Below, one piece after another: positions 8,581-17,293 of a DNA stretch of 64,000 bases. The notes under the pieces were generated by a model that ran no database searches, was not told the origin of the DNA, and worked only from the letters and a program-made list of their open reading frames with translations. The stretch is taken from assembly GCA_030684515.1 (NCBI GenBank), contig JAUXVJ010000024.1, positions 227,663-291,662 on the forward strand, in the 5' to 3' direction. This stretch comes from Actinomycetota bacterium (GTDB taxonomy: Bacteria > Actinomycetota > Actinomycetes > S36-B12). The position numbers and the translations under genes were made by a program. Each line of letters begins with the position of its first letter. Within the stretch, counting starts at the first letter, position 1.

Positions 8581-10011
8581 GTGGAGCTTGATCGCCGCGG
8601 CCTGCTGATCGCCACTGCCGCCATCGGAACAGCAGTCGGCACCAACGTGCTGGCCCCAGGAGCCAGCGCCCAATCAATGCCCACCACAGCCGCAGACACA
8701 TTCGCAGCTCCTTCCCCCACCTTGCTGAACCTCTTCGACTCCCCCGCCTTCAATGACGAAGCGCTGTTCGCCATGGGTGCTGCCAGTTCCCGCGCATCAG
8801 AGATCGGCGAAGTGCTCGCCATCTCCAGACGAATCAACCAGGCAACCGGCAATCCATCAGACCCAGATGCCAAGGCATTCGACGCCTACTACGACGTCTT
8901 CGGGGAGTACCACCAGCAACTGGCCAAGCAAGCACAACAGGCCAAAGACTCTGGTCACGACATCACCGCCCAGAACCGCTTCCTGCGCGCATCGATGTAT
9001 GCCGCGCAGCAGCTCTTCTTCGTGCTTGGCACGACCAACGGCAGCAGAGAGCTCGAGATCTTCAAGAACAGCCAGGACCACTGGATCAAGGCAATCGAGA
9101 ACTTCGACCCAAAGCCCACACGATTCCAAGTGCAGTCCAAGTTCGGAATGATCCCCGGCACCTTCTTCCCCAGTCCAAGAGGAAGCGGACGACGACCGAC
9201 CGTCATCATCAGCGAAGGCAGCGATGGCCAGAACGTGGAGAGCATGCAGTTCGGCGTCACTGCCGGCCTGGCTCGCGGCTACAACGTCGTGCTCTTCGAA
9301 GGCCCTGGCCAGATGTCACTGCTGTTCCAGCGACGCATCCCCTTCACCCCCGACTGGCAGGACGTCGTTGGCCCTGTCTTGGAATGGACGAAGAACAGAA
9401 GCGATGTCGGAAAGGTCGCCCTGATCGGGATCTCCTTCGGCGGGATGCTCTGCATCCGACCCGGAGCAAGGCTGAAGGACCTCGACGCCCTCGTGCTCGA
9501 GCCTGGCGCCTACGACTTCACCACCTTGTGGACAGACCAGGAGTCAATGGCCACAGTCAAGGAGACCTACAAGGCCCCGGAGAAGGAGAAGGCAGTAGTC
9601 AAACAGGAACTCAATGAGGGATTCCTGCAAGCCTGGCCCAGCATGCCAAGAAGCGTGCAGTTCCAGATCTACAAGCGCGGTGAGATCTTCAGCCCCGAGG
9701 TGCAACGGGAGGCACGAGCCGGAAAACCCATCTCCGACTACTACCAACTCCTGGAAACAATGCTTCCGTTCAAGTATGGAAAAGACCTACGAGCAATGAC
9801 GACACCCACCATGGTCCTGGCCAACGAAGGAGACGAGTTCTTCGGCGAGCAGCCAGACAAGGCTTTCGCCATGCTCACCAACCTCGACAAGAACCAGAAG
9901 CGACTCGTCCACCTCACCGCGAACCAAGGCGCATCGCTGCACGATCAGCCAGTCGGACCGCAGGTGGCCGAAGAGATCGTCTTCGACTGGCTCGACGACC
10001 TACTCGCCTGA
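8581..10011 (+). CDS. Tat-exported alpha/beta hydrolase (FrsA/DUF1100-like)
   Basis: The product is 476 residues. The N-terminus has a twin-arginine signal (LDRRGLLIATAAIG, then ASAQ), so it is probably exported folded. A helical region (about 45-180) precedes an alpha/beta-hydrolase domain with a PTVIISEGSDG strand, a GYNVVLFEGPGQ segment and the nucleophile elbow GISFGG. The acid is probably in the NEGDEFFG segment and the His near ASLHDQP. This layout, with a helical N-terminal domain before the hydrolase core, is that of FrsA/DUF1100 and dihydroxypseudooxynicotine-hydrolase-type enzymes, which act on C-C or ester bonds. The substrate is unknown. The GTG start has no obvious ribosome-binding site. 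It lies 65 bases after the DUF3298 gene. Confidence 0.72.
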   Translation: MELDRRGLLIATAAIGTAVGTNVLAPGASAQSMPTTAADTFAAPSPTLLNLFDSPAFNDEALFAMGAASSRASEIGEVLAISRRINQATGNPSDPDAKAFDAYYDVFGEYHQQLAKQAQQAKDSGHDITAQNRFLRASMYAAQQLFFVLGTTNGSRELEIFKNSQDHWIKAIENFDPKPTRFQVQSKFGMIPGTFFPSPRGSGRRPTVIISEGSDGQNVESMQFGVTAGLARGYNVVLFEGPGQMSLLFQRRIPFTPDWQDVVGPVLEWTKNRSDVGKVALIGISFGGMLCIRPGARLKDLDALVLEPGAYDFTTLWTDQESMATVKETYKAPEKEKAVVKQELNEGFLQAWPSMPRSVQFQIYKRGEIFSPEVQREARAGKPISDYYQLLETMLPFKYGKDLRAMTTPTMVLANEGDEFFGEQPDKAFAMLTNLDKNQKRLVHLTANQGASLHDQPVGPQVAEEIVFDWLDDLLA

Positions 10012-10054
10012 ACTGCACTATATAACCTCACAGGCCTGATATATATTGGACGTT

Positions 10055-10657
10055 GTGTCCACCCTTCGCAGGCAACGCGAGCTCCTCGACATGTCGCAAA
10101 GCCAGGTTGCATTCCTGCTCGGCACCCGGCAGTCAAACATCAGCGCGTATGAAGCCGGCACCTTGCAACCCGGAGCAGACGTCGGCTCGCGCATCGAAGC
10201 GCTGCTGCGCCTCACACTGGCCACCGCGCACCGCAACAGCTGGGCAGGAACTCTGCCCTCGCATTCTGTTGCCCTTCGAACGCTCTTGCGCAACTTCCGA
10301 GGTTCAGCACATGAACGCGACCTGCTCATCTTGCGAAGCGTGATCGCAATGAATGATGCGTTCTGCCAATTGTCTGAATCTGCCGACCAGGCACTCTTCT
10401 TGGCCAAGCCCAACTCCACCGGCGCTCACGATGTCGATGCCTTGCTGGCCGGGATGTCCGTGCATTGGTGTCAGAAGACAGATGCCCCGCGCACTCCGGC
10501 GTGGACTCGTGAACCACACCTCTATCTGGACGAATCGTGGTGGGTGGCCGCCGAGCAACACACGCCGATCCTGCGCGCGCAGGCATTCGCGCACGGCGTT
10601 CCAAGCCTTCGAGCTCGCGGAATATTCATGGATCGACGCGCTCTGGCTTCGGTCTGA
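10055..10657 (+). CDS. XRE-family helix-turn-helix regulator (possible antitoxin of the next gene)
   Basis: About 200 residues. The N-terminal 60 form a Cro/C1-type HTH (SQSQVAFLLGTRQSNISAYE, then AGTLQP). The rest is an unrecognised domain with Trp-rich stretches (DESWWVAAEQHTPILRAQAF). The start is taken as GTG 10055; a TTG at 10046 is the alternative, and neither has a clear ribosome-binding site. AT-rich elements directly upstream (TATAAC at 10019-10024 and a TATATAT run near 10040) could be the promoter. The stop is one base from the ATG of a nucleotidyltransferase gene, so the pair is one operon. HTH + nucleotidyltransferase pairs of this kind include toxin-antitoxin systems (AbiEi/AbiEii, MenA/MenT). 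That role is inferred here. Confidence 0.72.
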   Translation: MSTLRRQRELLDMSQSQVAFLLGTRQSNISAYEAGTLQPGADVGSRIEALLRLTLATAHRNSWAGTLPSHSVALRTLLRNFRGSAHERDLLILRSVIAMNDAFCQLSESADQALFLAKPNSTGAHDVDALLAGMSVHWCQKTDAPRTPAWTREPHLYLDESWWVAAEQHTPILRAQAFAHGVPSLRARGIFMDRRALASV

Positions 10658-10658
10658 A

Positions 10659-11189
10659 ATGTTCACCACCAAAGAGCAGATCCTTGCATTGCTGACCGAA
10701 CTCGGTGCCCGACTGGACGCTCAAGGCCTTGAGGTCGAGCTCTACATCGTGGGTGGATCAGCCATGCTGCTGGGATACGACCGAACGGCAGTCACACGTG
10801 ACATTGATGCCCTGATCACGCCTGTGGGTGTGATTGAAGACGTTGCTCAGCAGATGGCAAAGGAACGCGGCGATCTGCCGCCACACTGGCTCAACGACCA
10901 CGTCACTCCACTGCTGCCTCGCGTTGCCGACACTCGCAGTTGGCAGATGTTGGCCGTTCCCGGTCTCAGTGTGCAGGTCGCATCACCCGAGCACCTGCTG
11001 GCCATGAAGGCCCGGGCTGGGCGCGGGCCTCGGGATCTGCAGGATGTGGCGGTGCTGTGCGAGATCCTGGGACTGACCAAAGTGCAGCAAGTGTGGGACA
11101 TCTGCACCAGAGTCTGGGGCGAGGATCTCATCCAGGACGACGTGAAATCAGCCACCACAGAATTCCTCAATACTCGAGGCCTTAGCTAG
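10659..11189 (+). CDS. DUF6036/AbiEii-like nucleotidyltransferase
   Basis: The product is 176 residues. It carries the minimal nucleotidyltransferase signature: VGGSAMLLGYDR followed by TRDIDALI, that is GGS ... DxD. A KARAGRGPRDLQDVAVL segment follows, which in DUF6036 and AbiEii proteins completes the active site. Such enzymes transfer nucleotides onto tRNA or protein and can serve as toxins. The ATG at 10659 starts one base after the stop of the HTH gene. The last eight bases overlap the convergent sulfatase gene. A longer in-frame open stretch upstream (from 10353) only reads through the HTH gene in another frame and was not used. Toxin activity is not shown by the sequence. Confidence 0.75.
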   Translation: MFTTKEQILALLTELGARLDAQGLEVELYIVGGSAMLLGYDRTAVTRDIDALITPVGVIEDVAQQMAKERGDLPPHWLNDHVTPLLPRVADTRSWQMLAVPGLSVQVASPEHLLAMKARAGRGPRDLQDVAVLCEILGLTKVQQVWDICTRVWGEDLIQDDVKSATTEFLNTRGLS

Positions 11190-13173
11190 TCAGAACAGAG
11201 CTCGGACCGCTGGGCGTATAGGGGAACTGCTGCGCCGTGCCGTCAGCCCACGGCTGCTGAGTCGGGGTCAACCGCTTCGTGGTGCGCTGCTCCCCCAACA
11301 ACTTGGAAAGCAGCGCCTGCGTCACCGAGAAGTCAGCATTGCCGTACAAATTCAAAAGTTCTGCCGGATCGCGCTCCAGGTTGTACATCTCGAACTGATC
11401 CGCCGGTGGCGCGATCTGACCAGCTGTGGGATTAGCCGACTTCACTACCGTCGTAGCCGTCTTCGCTCCCGAGGAGTTCACCTTCCCGGAAACAATTGTC
11501 TGCACGTCCTGCACATTCGGCGTCGTCCAGAACAGCGGGTTGTCCCAGTAGCGGGTGTACTTCCAGCGCTCACGAGCACCACCAGCACCAGTAGGCAGAT
11601 AGGTGATCACCGTCTCAAGGCAGTTGGGCTGCATGACAGGCGAGTACTGCGTGCCCTGGATCGAGACGTTGTTCAGGCCCTTGAACGGCTGATCGTCGGT
11701 CATGAAGTAGACAGCCCCGGCAGCACCAGAAGATGCGGAAGAAGCAGAAGACGCATCATCTTGCCCCAGCAGCACGCCCGAAAGGTCGCGCCCAACCAGT
11801 GGACGCACCTGCGTGTGTGTCTCGCGCAGTTTGCGCGCCAGGTTCTCTTCATCCAGCCCGGCCAGACCGAGCAGAGTCGGCAGCAGGTCAGCATGTGAGG
11901 TCAGCATGTCGCTGGTCTCATGTCCAGCAAACAGTTCAGGGTTGTGGAAGATGAAGGGGACGCGAATCATCTCGTCATATGCCGAATGCCACTTCTGATA
12001 CATCCCGCCATGAGCACCGAGCATCTCGCCGTGGTCGGACATGTAGATGATCACGGTGTCGCGGTACTGCGACCGGTCTGAAGCGATGGCTTCAAGCACC
12101 TTTCCGATCTGAGCATCGACGTTCTTCTGCAGCTGGTAGTAGAAGCGGTGATAGGGATCATCATTCGGCAAGGGCTGGAAGGCCTGTGGGTATTGCGCGA
12201 CAAAGCTGCCCTGTGCCGTTGGCTTCTTGGAGAGATCCTCAGTTGAAGACGTCTTGTAGATCGGATCAAACAGATTGCGTGGCACATTCGAACCCGCCAG
12301 CTGCTGCTGCAGATAGAACGAACCGGCCTGCCCGGCAGCATCAGCGGCAACCGTCGCTGCTCCCCACAGCGAGATGTCGTGCGGGTTCACAAAGGACGTC
12401 ACCAGCAGCCAGGGATTGCGGGCACCCCGCAAACGACGCAACTGCTCGACACCCAGCTGCGCATAGACCTCATCGCGCCCACGGCCACCTGGACCAGACG
12501 AACCAGAGTTCAGTGGGTTGCTGCCATGCGGCTCTGGCCCAATGAAGCCGGTGAATCCATACTTCTCAAGGCGCTCTGACTCCAGATAGATCTCTTCCAG
12601 CCGCGGATCACGACCGCCCAGGTTGTTGTACGACGGTAAAGGGTTGTAGCTGCCCGGCTGGTACAGGTCAGCATCCGAGACGTGCCACTTGCCCTTCCAG
12701 TAGGTGTCATATCCGCCTGCGCGAAACCAGTTGCCCAGAGTCGGCACCGTTGTCGGATCAAGCCAGTACATGTCCTGCTCGATAGACGTCTTTGCAGCGC
12801 CAGAGGTCTGGGCAACGCCATGCAGCGACGGGTACTGCCCGGTGAAGATCGACGAGCGCGAAGGCTGACACGCAACGGACATCACGTGATGATGCGTGAA
12901 TTCCAAGCTGTTGCGCCGGATGAAGTTCTGCGCCGGCAAGTTCGCCAAGCGCCAAGCCTGCAACTCTGCTGATTCATAGAACGGCGGATGACGCTGCTCG
13001 TCCATCATCACGATCAGAAAGTTCGGACGGCGTCGCAGCCGACCACGCGGAACAAAGGGAACAGCAGGCGCAGCAGAAGCCGAAGAACCAGCAGCCACCG
13101 CCAGACCGGCGACGCCCGCAACACCTGCCGCTTGTAGCAACCGGCGCCGACTCAGATCTGACTCTTCAGCCAT
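11182..13173 (-). CDS. Tat-exported sulfatase (type I, formylglycine-dependent)
   Basis: The product is 663 residues. The N-terminus SRRRLLQAAGVAGVAGLAVA is a twin-arginine signal with an Ala-rich end. The sulfatase domain begins with NFLIVMMDEQRHP (metal-binding Asp), followed by CQPSRSSIFTG (Cys102 in CxPSR). That Cys must be converted to formylglycine; no converting enzyme is encoded in this window. Later motifs include YWKGKWHVSD (signature 2) and YMSDHGEMLGAHGG (metal and catalytic residues). It hydrolyses a sulfate or phosphonate ester outside the membrane; the substrate is unknown. ATG 13173 is preferred over an ATG 24 bases upstream because AAGGGA precedes it and it overlaps the preceding stop only slightly. 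The gene directly follows the pepsin-like gene, so the two form an operon. Confidence 0.85.
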   Translation of the reverse strand: MAEESDLSRRRLLQAAGVAGVAGLAVAAGSSASAAPAVPFVPRGRLRRRPNFLIVMMDEQRHPPFYESAELQAWRLANLPAQNFIRRNSLEFTHHHVMSVACQPSRSSIFTGQYPSLHGVAQTSGAAKTSIEQDMYWLDPTTVPTLGNWFRAGGYDTYWKGKWHVSDADLYQPGSYNPLPSYNNLGGRDPRLEEIYLESERLEKYGFTGFIGPEPHGSNPLNSGSSGPGGRGRDEVYAQLGVEQLRRLRGARNPWLLVTSFVNPHDISLWGAATVAADAAGQAGSFYLQQQLAGSNVPRNLFDPIYKTSSTEDLSKKPTAQGSFVAQYPQAFQPLPNDDPYHRFYYQLQKNVDAQIGKVLEAIASDRSQYRDTVIIYMSDHGEMLGAHGGMYQKWHSAYDEMIRVPFIFHNPELFAGHETSDMLTSHADLLPTLLGLAGLDEENLARKLRETHTQVRPLVGRDLSGVLLGQDDASSASSASSGAAGAVYFMTDDQPFKGLNNVSIQGTQYSPVMQPNCLETVITYLPTGAGGARERWKYTRYWDNPLFWTTPNVQDVQTIVSGKVNSSGAKTATTVVKSANPTAGQIAPPADQFEMYNLERDPAELLNLYGNADFSVTQALLSKLLGEQRTTKRLTPTQQPWADGTAQQFPYTPSGPSSVLTS

Positions 13174-13174
13174 G

Positions 13175-14191
13175 TCAGTTTCCCTTCTCAGAAGCACTCA
13201 GCGCCAGCTTGCCCAAAGCGATGTCATAGCTGACGGTGTAGTCGAAGTAGAAGGAGTTGCCGGTGTTGATCACAGAACGCCCCGAGCCCAGGACTCGAGC
13301 CAAGTTGCGAGAGCCAAGGTGTCCGGCAACGAAGCGATGCGCAACATAGGCACTTGAGCCAGCAGCAAGAGTCACCACCGTGCCGGGCCGAAGCAGGTCA
13401 CCAGCAACAGAAGGCAACGAGGCGAAGGACTTGCCTTTGATTCTCATGACTGTAAAGCCGGAGTCGAACCAGGTCGGAACACACTGCTCAACCAAGGAGC
13501 CGAAGGTCCAGCAGCCGGAAGCAGCATGGTCATCCCACAGCAGCACCCCAGCAGAACTCTGCCCCTGTGGGGAAAGCTGGAAGTTCATGATCGCCGATCC
13601 AGGTGCGCGAGCTCCCAGCACCAATGCGCCTGAACGATCGACAACACCGGAACGAGAACGAGCGAAGTGCACGCTCCACCGTGTACCCAGTGAGCCAGGT
13701 AGCGCCGTCAAAGGATTGGGAAGAGGTCCACGGGAAACACCGATACCCAAGATGCCGGCAATGCCCTTGCTCTTCCACTGCTTGATGTAATTGCTGTCAG
13801 TGCTGATCAGCTGGAAGGGAACAGCAGTACTGGTGCGCACTCCCCCAATCGAAATCGCTGCCTTGGCGTACTGACCAGGCAACGGAGCACCACCGGCAGA
13901 GGACGGAGCTGTCACGGATGTCGCAACTGCGCCCGCCGGCTTGCCGTCCCACAGACGCAGTCCAACGGAGCCCGTGTCCAGCATCACTGACATCGGCGAG
14001 GATGAGCCGACCCGGATGCTCACGATGCCGTTCTGCCCCGTGCGATCTGGGGTGTCGATCGTGCGGATCGGCACCGAGACGGGAAGCCGATCACCCGAAG
14101 CAACGACGGCATCGGCAGCCCAAGCGTTACCCGATGGAACAGATAGCAGTGCAAGCCCAGCACAAACAAGCAATGAAACCGTACGGCGCAT
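13175..14191 (-). CDS. secreted pepsin-like aspartyl protease homologue
   Basis: The product is 338 residues with a signal peptide (about 1-25, NAWA-AD). Two motifs match the paired catalytic motifs of pepsin-fold proteases: MLDTGSVGLRLW (near 70) and WFDSGFTVMRI (near 243). A GILGIGVSRG segment lies between them, where pepsin-type proteins have their GILGLG motif. An INTGNSFYFDY stretch near the end follows the DSG lobe. Both catalytic aspartates are present, so it may be active; a few bacterial pepsin homologues and DUF3443 proteins are known. The start at 14191 has a GAGGGGG ribosome-binding site. It lies just upstream of the Tat sulfatase, in the same transcript. Whether it is a protease or a binding protein with the same fold is open. 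Confidence 0.6.
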   Translation of the reverse strand: MRRTVSLLVCAGLALLSVPSGNAWAADAVVASGDRLPVSVPIRTIDTPDRTGQNGIVSIRVGSSSPMSVMLDTGSVGLRLWDGKPAGAVATSVTAPSSAGGAPLPGQYAKAAISIGGVRTSTAVPFQLISTDSNYIKQWKSKGIAGILGIGVSRGPLPNPLTALPGSLGTRWSVHFARSRSGVVDRSGALVLGARAPGSAIMNFQLSPQGQSSAGVLLWDDHAASGCWTFGSLVEQCVPTWFDSGFTVMRIKGKSFASLPSVAGDLLRPGTVVTLAAGSSAYVAHRFVAGHLGSRNLARVLGSGRSVINTGNSFYFDYTVSYDIALGKLALSASEKGN

Positions 14192-14229
14192 GTGCGCCCC
14201 CTCTAGATCAGTTAAGCAAGTGCTAACGA

Positions 14230-16131
14230 TCAGGTCTGTGCAATCAGCACGAGCACGTCTCCGTCAGCATAGGACACCACAGCGTCCTTCGAAGGGTTCA
14301 GGCGAATCCCATTGCCAACCGCCAGCGGATCGCCCACCGCAGATGCCGCGCGGTAGCCAATGGGCACCACGCCCCACTCGCGCGCAGCCCTGATCACGTC
14401 GGCGAATGAGTAGGAGCCAAAGGGCAGGTACCGCTCAAATGGATGCATCGCGACAACTGAACCGTCTGAGTCGAACAGGTCAGCGAACACATCGCGCAGA
14501 TGCGGGCTCTCCGACAACTGAGCCATCAACAAGCCGATCAAGCGCTGGCTGACAATGAAGTCGTTGTTGTCGCTGTTGCCACCGAGCTCAACGTCATTGG
14601 GATCCATCAACTCGGCCACGATGTTCTGCGAATCACCTTCACCGGCGGTGAAGCGACGAACGTGCATCAAGGCCAACAGAGTGCGCGCATCTGCCTCATC
14701 GGCGGTGAACGTACCGCGCTCCGACAGCAGCATGATGTGATCAAAGGGCCCTTGAGCCAGCACTCGCTCAACGACCGATCCGGCAATCGGATCCCCATCG
14801 TGAATGATCAGCGCCTGCTGTGAAAGGTGAATGGACGAGCGGACCAACTCCGCTGGCACCACGGTCTGATCCACCAGCACATGCAGCTCGGAATGCAGGG
14901 CAACATGCGCTTCGATCTCCAGGGCAATGAGTGGAGCCAGATCGCTCCAGCCGATGAGCAGGGTCCGCTCCACGGCCTTCGGCAGTGCCGGCTGCTCCCG
15001 CACCTCGGACTGCAGCCATTCGACAGGATCGACATCCAAGGAGAAGACCGAGTCGTCCTCAGCAATACCGATCACAGAATCACCGGCTGCCAACACGGTC
15101 ACAGGCGAAGGGTTCAACATGACGGGGCCAGCAGCCGAACGCATGCCGATGATCGTGCCGCGTGAAGAGCCAAGCAGCACCTCACCGAAGCGCCGGCCAA
15201 GCCACTGCCCAGTCACCGGGATCGAATACAGCTCGTCGCCCTCGAAGTCCAAGAACTCCTGGTAGATCGCGCCCAGACCAGAAGCGCGCGAGACCTGCGC
15301 CCCAATGCGAGCGATGATGTCGCGCGGAGTCACCGTGATCAGCGACGGTCCAACGGCAAGAGTCAGCGCCTCAGCCGTATCGGCATCCTCAAGCTCGGCA
15401 ACAACCGTCAGCGCAGCAAAATCAGGCACGCAGCGCGACAACGCAAGCACAGTCTTGACCACCTGAGCATCAGTGCCGTCTGCAGCGCGCAGCACGATCA
15501 CAGATTTCGCGCCCGCCGGATTGCCCTGCAGCAAATCCGTGATCCGCGTTGTAACCCCTGACCGAACAACCAAACGGGAAGTCTTCAGATCAGTGACCGA
15601 GGCCTTGATGTCTTCAGTGACTTCAACCGTGTCCTCAGTCGTCAGCACCACGATCGCCCGACCGCGCTCCGAAGCATTGGCCTCAACGAGCTCAGACACG
15701 ATCGGATTCAGCTTGTCCGACAGGCCAATGATCAGCGTGTGACCAGTCTCAACAACCAGGGAACGTCCGCGACGCAGGGTCTCGACCCGATTGTCGATCG
15801 CAGAAGAGACCAAGCCGATGATCGTGGCCGCCAGGAAGATGCCGGCGAAGGTGACCACCAGCATGATCAGGCGGAAGCGGATCCCCTCGTCACCTGAGAA
15901 GGTGCCAGGGTCCAAGGAACGGGTCAGAGCAAACCAGATGCCTTCAAGGAGTGTGGTGCTCTCGTCACCAGGCCCAAGGCGCAAAACCGTCAGAATCAAG
16001 GCGATCACGACGAAGAAGATCGACGCAATCAAGCCCAACCACAGCAGCACCGCCCACATGCCACGCGAGAGCGTGTTGTCGAAGCGGTAGCGGAGACGTT
16101 GCTTGAGAGTGAAATGCTGAGAATTGGGCAC
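14230..16131 (-). CDS. CASTOR/POLLUX-type ion channel with RCK (TrkA-N-like) domains
   Basis: The product is 633 residues. It has a first membrane helix (about 24-48), a pore-like loop (TTLLEGIWFALTRSLDPGTF, about 58-78) and a second helix (about 86-112). The loop lacks the TVGYG filter of classical potassium channels. Two long cytoplasmic Rossmann-like regulatory regions follow (GHTLIIGLSDKLNPIV near 130; RTLLIGWSDLAPLIALE near 385), each with an RCK-C-like part. This matches the CASTOR/POLLUX/DMI1 channel family and its bacterial homologues, which conduct cations under ligand control. The ion is unknown. The start is GTG. It sits between the pepsin-like gene and the divergent ABC operon, with about 86 bases for divergent promoters. 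Confidence 0.75.
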   Translation of the reverse strand: MPNSQHFTLKQRLRYRFDNTLSRGMWAVLLWLGLIASIFFVVIALILTVLRLGPGDESTTLLEGIWFALTRSLDPGTFSGDEGIRFRLIMLVVTFAGIFLAATIIGLVSSAIDNRVETLRRGRSLVVETGHTLIIGLSDKLNPIVSELVEANASERGRAIVVLTTEDTVEVTEDIKASVTDLKTSRLVVRSGVTTRITDLLQGNPAGAKSVIVLRAADGTDAQVVKTVLALSRCVPDFAALTVVAELEDADTAEALTLAVGPSLITVTPRDIIARIGAQVSRASGLGAIYQEFLDFEGDELYSIPVTGQWLGRRFGEVLLGSSRGTIIGMRSAAGPVMLNPSPVTVLAAGDSVIGIAEDDSVFSLDVDPVEWLQSEVREQPALPKAVERTLLIGWSDLAPLIALEIEAHVALHSELHVLVDQTVVPAELVRSSIHLSQQALIIHDGDPIAGSVVERVLAQGPFDHIMLLSERGTFTADEADARTLLALMHVRRFTAGEGDSQNIVAELMDPNDVELGGNSDNNDFIVSQRLIGLLMAQLSESPHLRDVFADLFDSDGSVVAMHPFERYLPFGSYSFADVIRAAREWGVVPIGYRAASAVGDPLAVGNGIRLNPSKDAVVSYADGDVLVLIAQT

Positions 16132-16217
16132 GGCAGACAGTACCGCGTGCGGTCACAGCCCTAGAGTCACAGACGCAGCGCTACTCAAGGTAGATTCCCG
16201 GCCGGAGGGCGATATCC

Positions 16218-16418
16218 ATGAGCGACTTCAACTGGGCAGCTTGGATCCCGGTATTCATCGTGCTCATTGCATTTGTCGTCTTCTGCATTGTCGACATCAC
16301 TCGCCATGACGTGAAGTACTTGCCCAAATGGCTGTGGATCGTGATCTCGCTGGTATCGATCCCTCTTGGAGGCATCGTCTACCTGCTCATTGGCCGGGAT
16401 CACAGCGAAAAGCAATGA
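16218..16418 (+). CDS. small membrane protein with PLDc_N domain
   Basis: The product is 66 residues with two membrane helices (about 8-27 and 41-61) joined by a short charged loop, DITRHDVKYLPKWLW. That is the usual form of the phospholipase-D-nuclease N-terminal (PLDc_N) family. The second helix ends in GGIVYLLIGR, a near-invariant end in this family. Its stop overlaps the ATG of the ABC ATPase (ATGA), so it is the first gene of a three-gene operon. PLDc_N proteins are frequent partners of ABC exporters and of phospholipid enzymes; the role here is unknown. Confidence 0.8.
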   Translation: MSDFNWAAWIPVFIVLIAFVVFCIVDITRHDVKYLPKWLWIVISLVSIPLGGIVYLLIGRDHSEKQ

Positions 16419-17293
16419 TTCGCTCCCACAGCCTGAGCAAGACCTACAGCTCGCTCACCGCACTCGACAGCGTCAACCTCGACGTGCCAGATGGCTGCGT
16501 CTTTGGCCTGGTCGGCCCAAACGGCGCAGGCAAGAGCACCCTGCTCGAGGTGCTAGCCGGCTTGCAGGTGCCAACCAGCGGCTCCTTCGAGATCGAAGTG
16601 GAGAAGAACGAGCGATCACTGCTCCCTGACACGCCCCATTTCGAACCCTGGCTGACAGCCAGGGAGGTCGTCGAACTGTCACTCCAACTCTCCACAGGAA
16701 GAGGAGACGACAAGCGGATCGACGAAGTGCTCGAGCAAACCGGAATCAGTAAAAGCAAAGACCGTCAGATCGGTGGTTTCTCACGAGGCATGTTGCAGCG
16801 CCTGGGGCTTGCAACAGCAGTGGTGGCCAGACCAAGACTCATCATGCTCGACGAGCCGGCCTCAGCACTGGATCCGCAGGGGCGCAGAGAAGTACTCGAC
16901 CTGGTCGCCGCATTAAGGGGCGATGCAACCGTCGTCTTCTCCAGCCACATCCTCTCCGACGTGCAGGAAGTCTGCGATCGAGTCGCAGTGCTCAACCACG
17001 GCAAGGTGCTGTTCCAAGGCCCGCTCAATGAACTGCTGGTAGGCAAGGCCATACCGAGCATCACTGTGCGCCTGGCAACGCCAGAAACAAGAGCAATTGA
17101 TCTCCTAAGAGGACAGCCATGGGTGCGCCAAGTCATTGAAGTGCAGCCCGGCGTGCTCCTGATCGACACAAGAAGCACCGCCGAAGCGCAAGACCACCTC
17201 ATCCCGATACTGGCCCGGGCTAATTGCAAAGTCGTATCGATCACCCCGCAGGAAGTCACCCTGGAGGATGCCTTCCTGGAGCTGACGACATGA
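16415..17293 (+). CDS. ABC transporter ATP-binding protein
   Basis: The product is 292 residues. Visible elements are Walker A GPNGAGKST (about 37-45), a signature GGFSRGMLQRLGLA (the SGGQ loop reads GFSRG), Walker B RLIMLDEPASALDP and the switch His in FSSHIL. About 80 residues follow the ATPase core, as in Ccm/Nat/DrrA-type exporters. The start overlaps the PLDc_N gene and the stop overlaps the permease gene, so the three are coupled. It would energise export by the next gene's product; the substrate is unknown. Confidence 0.9.
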   Translation: MIRSHSLSKTYSSLTALDSVNLDVPDGCVFGLVGPNGAGKSTLLEVLAGLQVPTSGSFEIEVEKNERSLLPDTPHFEPWLTAREVVELSLQLSTGRGDDKRIDEVLEQTGISKSKDRQIGGFSRGMLQRLGLATAVVARPRLIMLDEPASALDPQGRREVLDLVAALRGDATVVFSSHILSDVQEVCDRVAVLNHGKVLFQGPLNELLVGKAIPSITVRLATPETRAIDLLRGQPWVRQVIEVQPGVLLIDTRSTAEAQDHLIPILARANCKVVSITPQEVTLEDAFLELTT

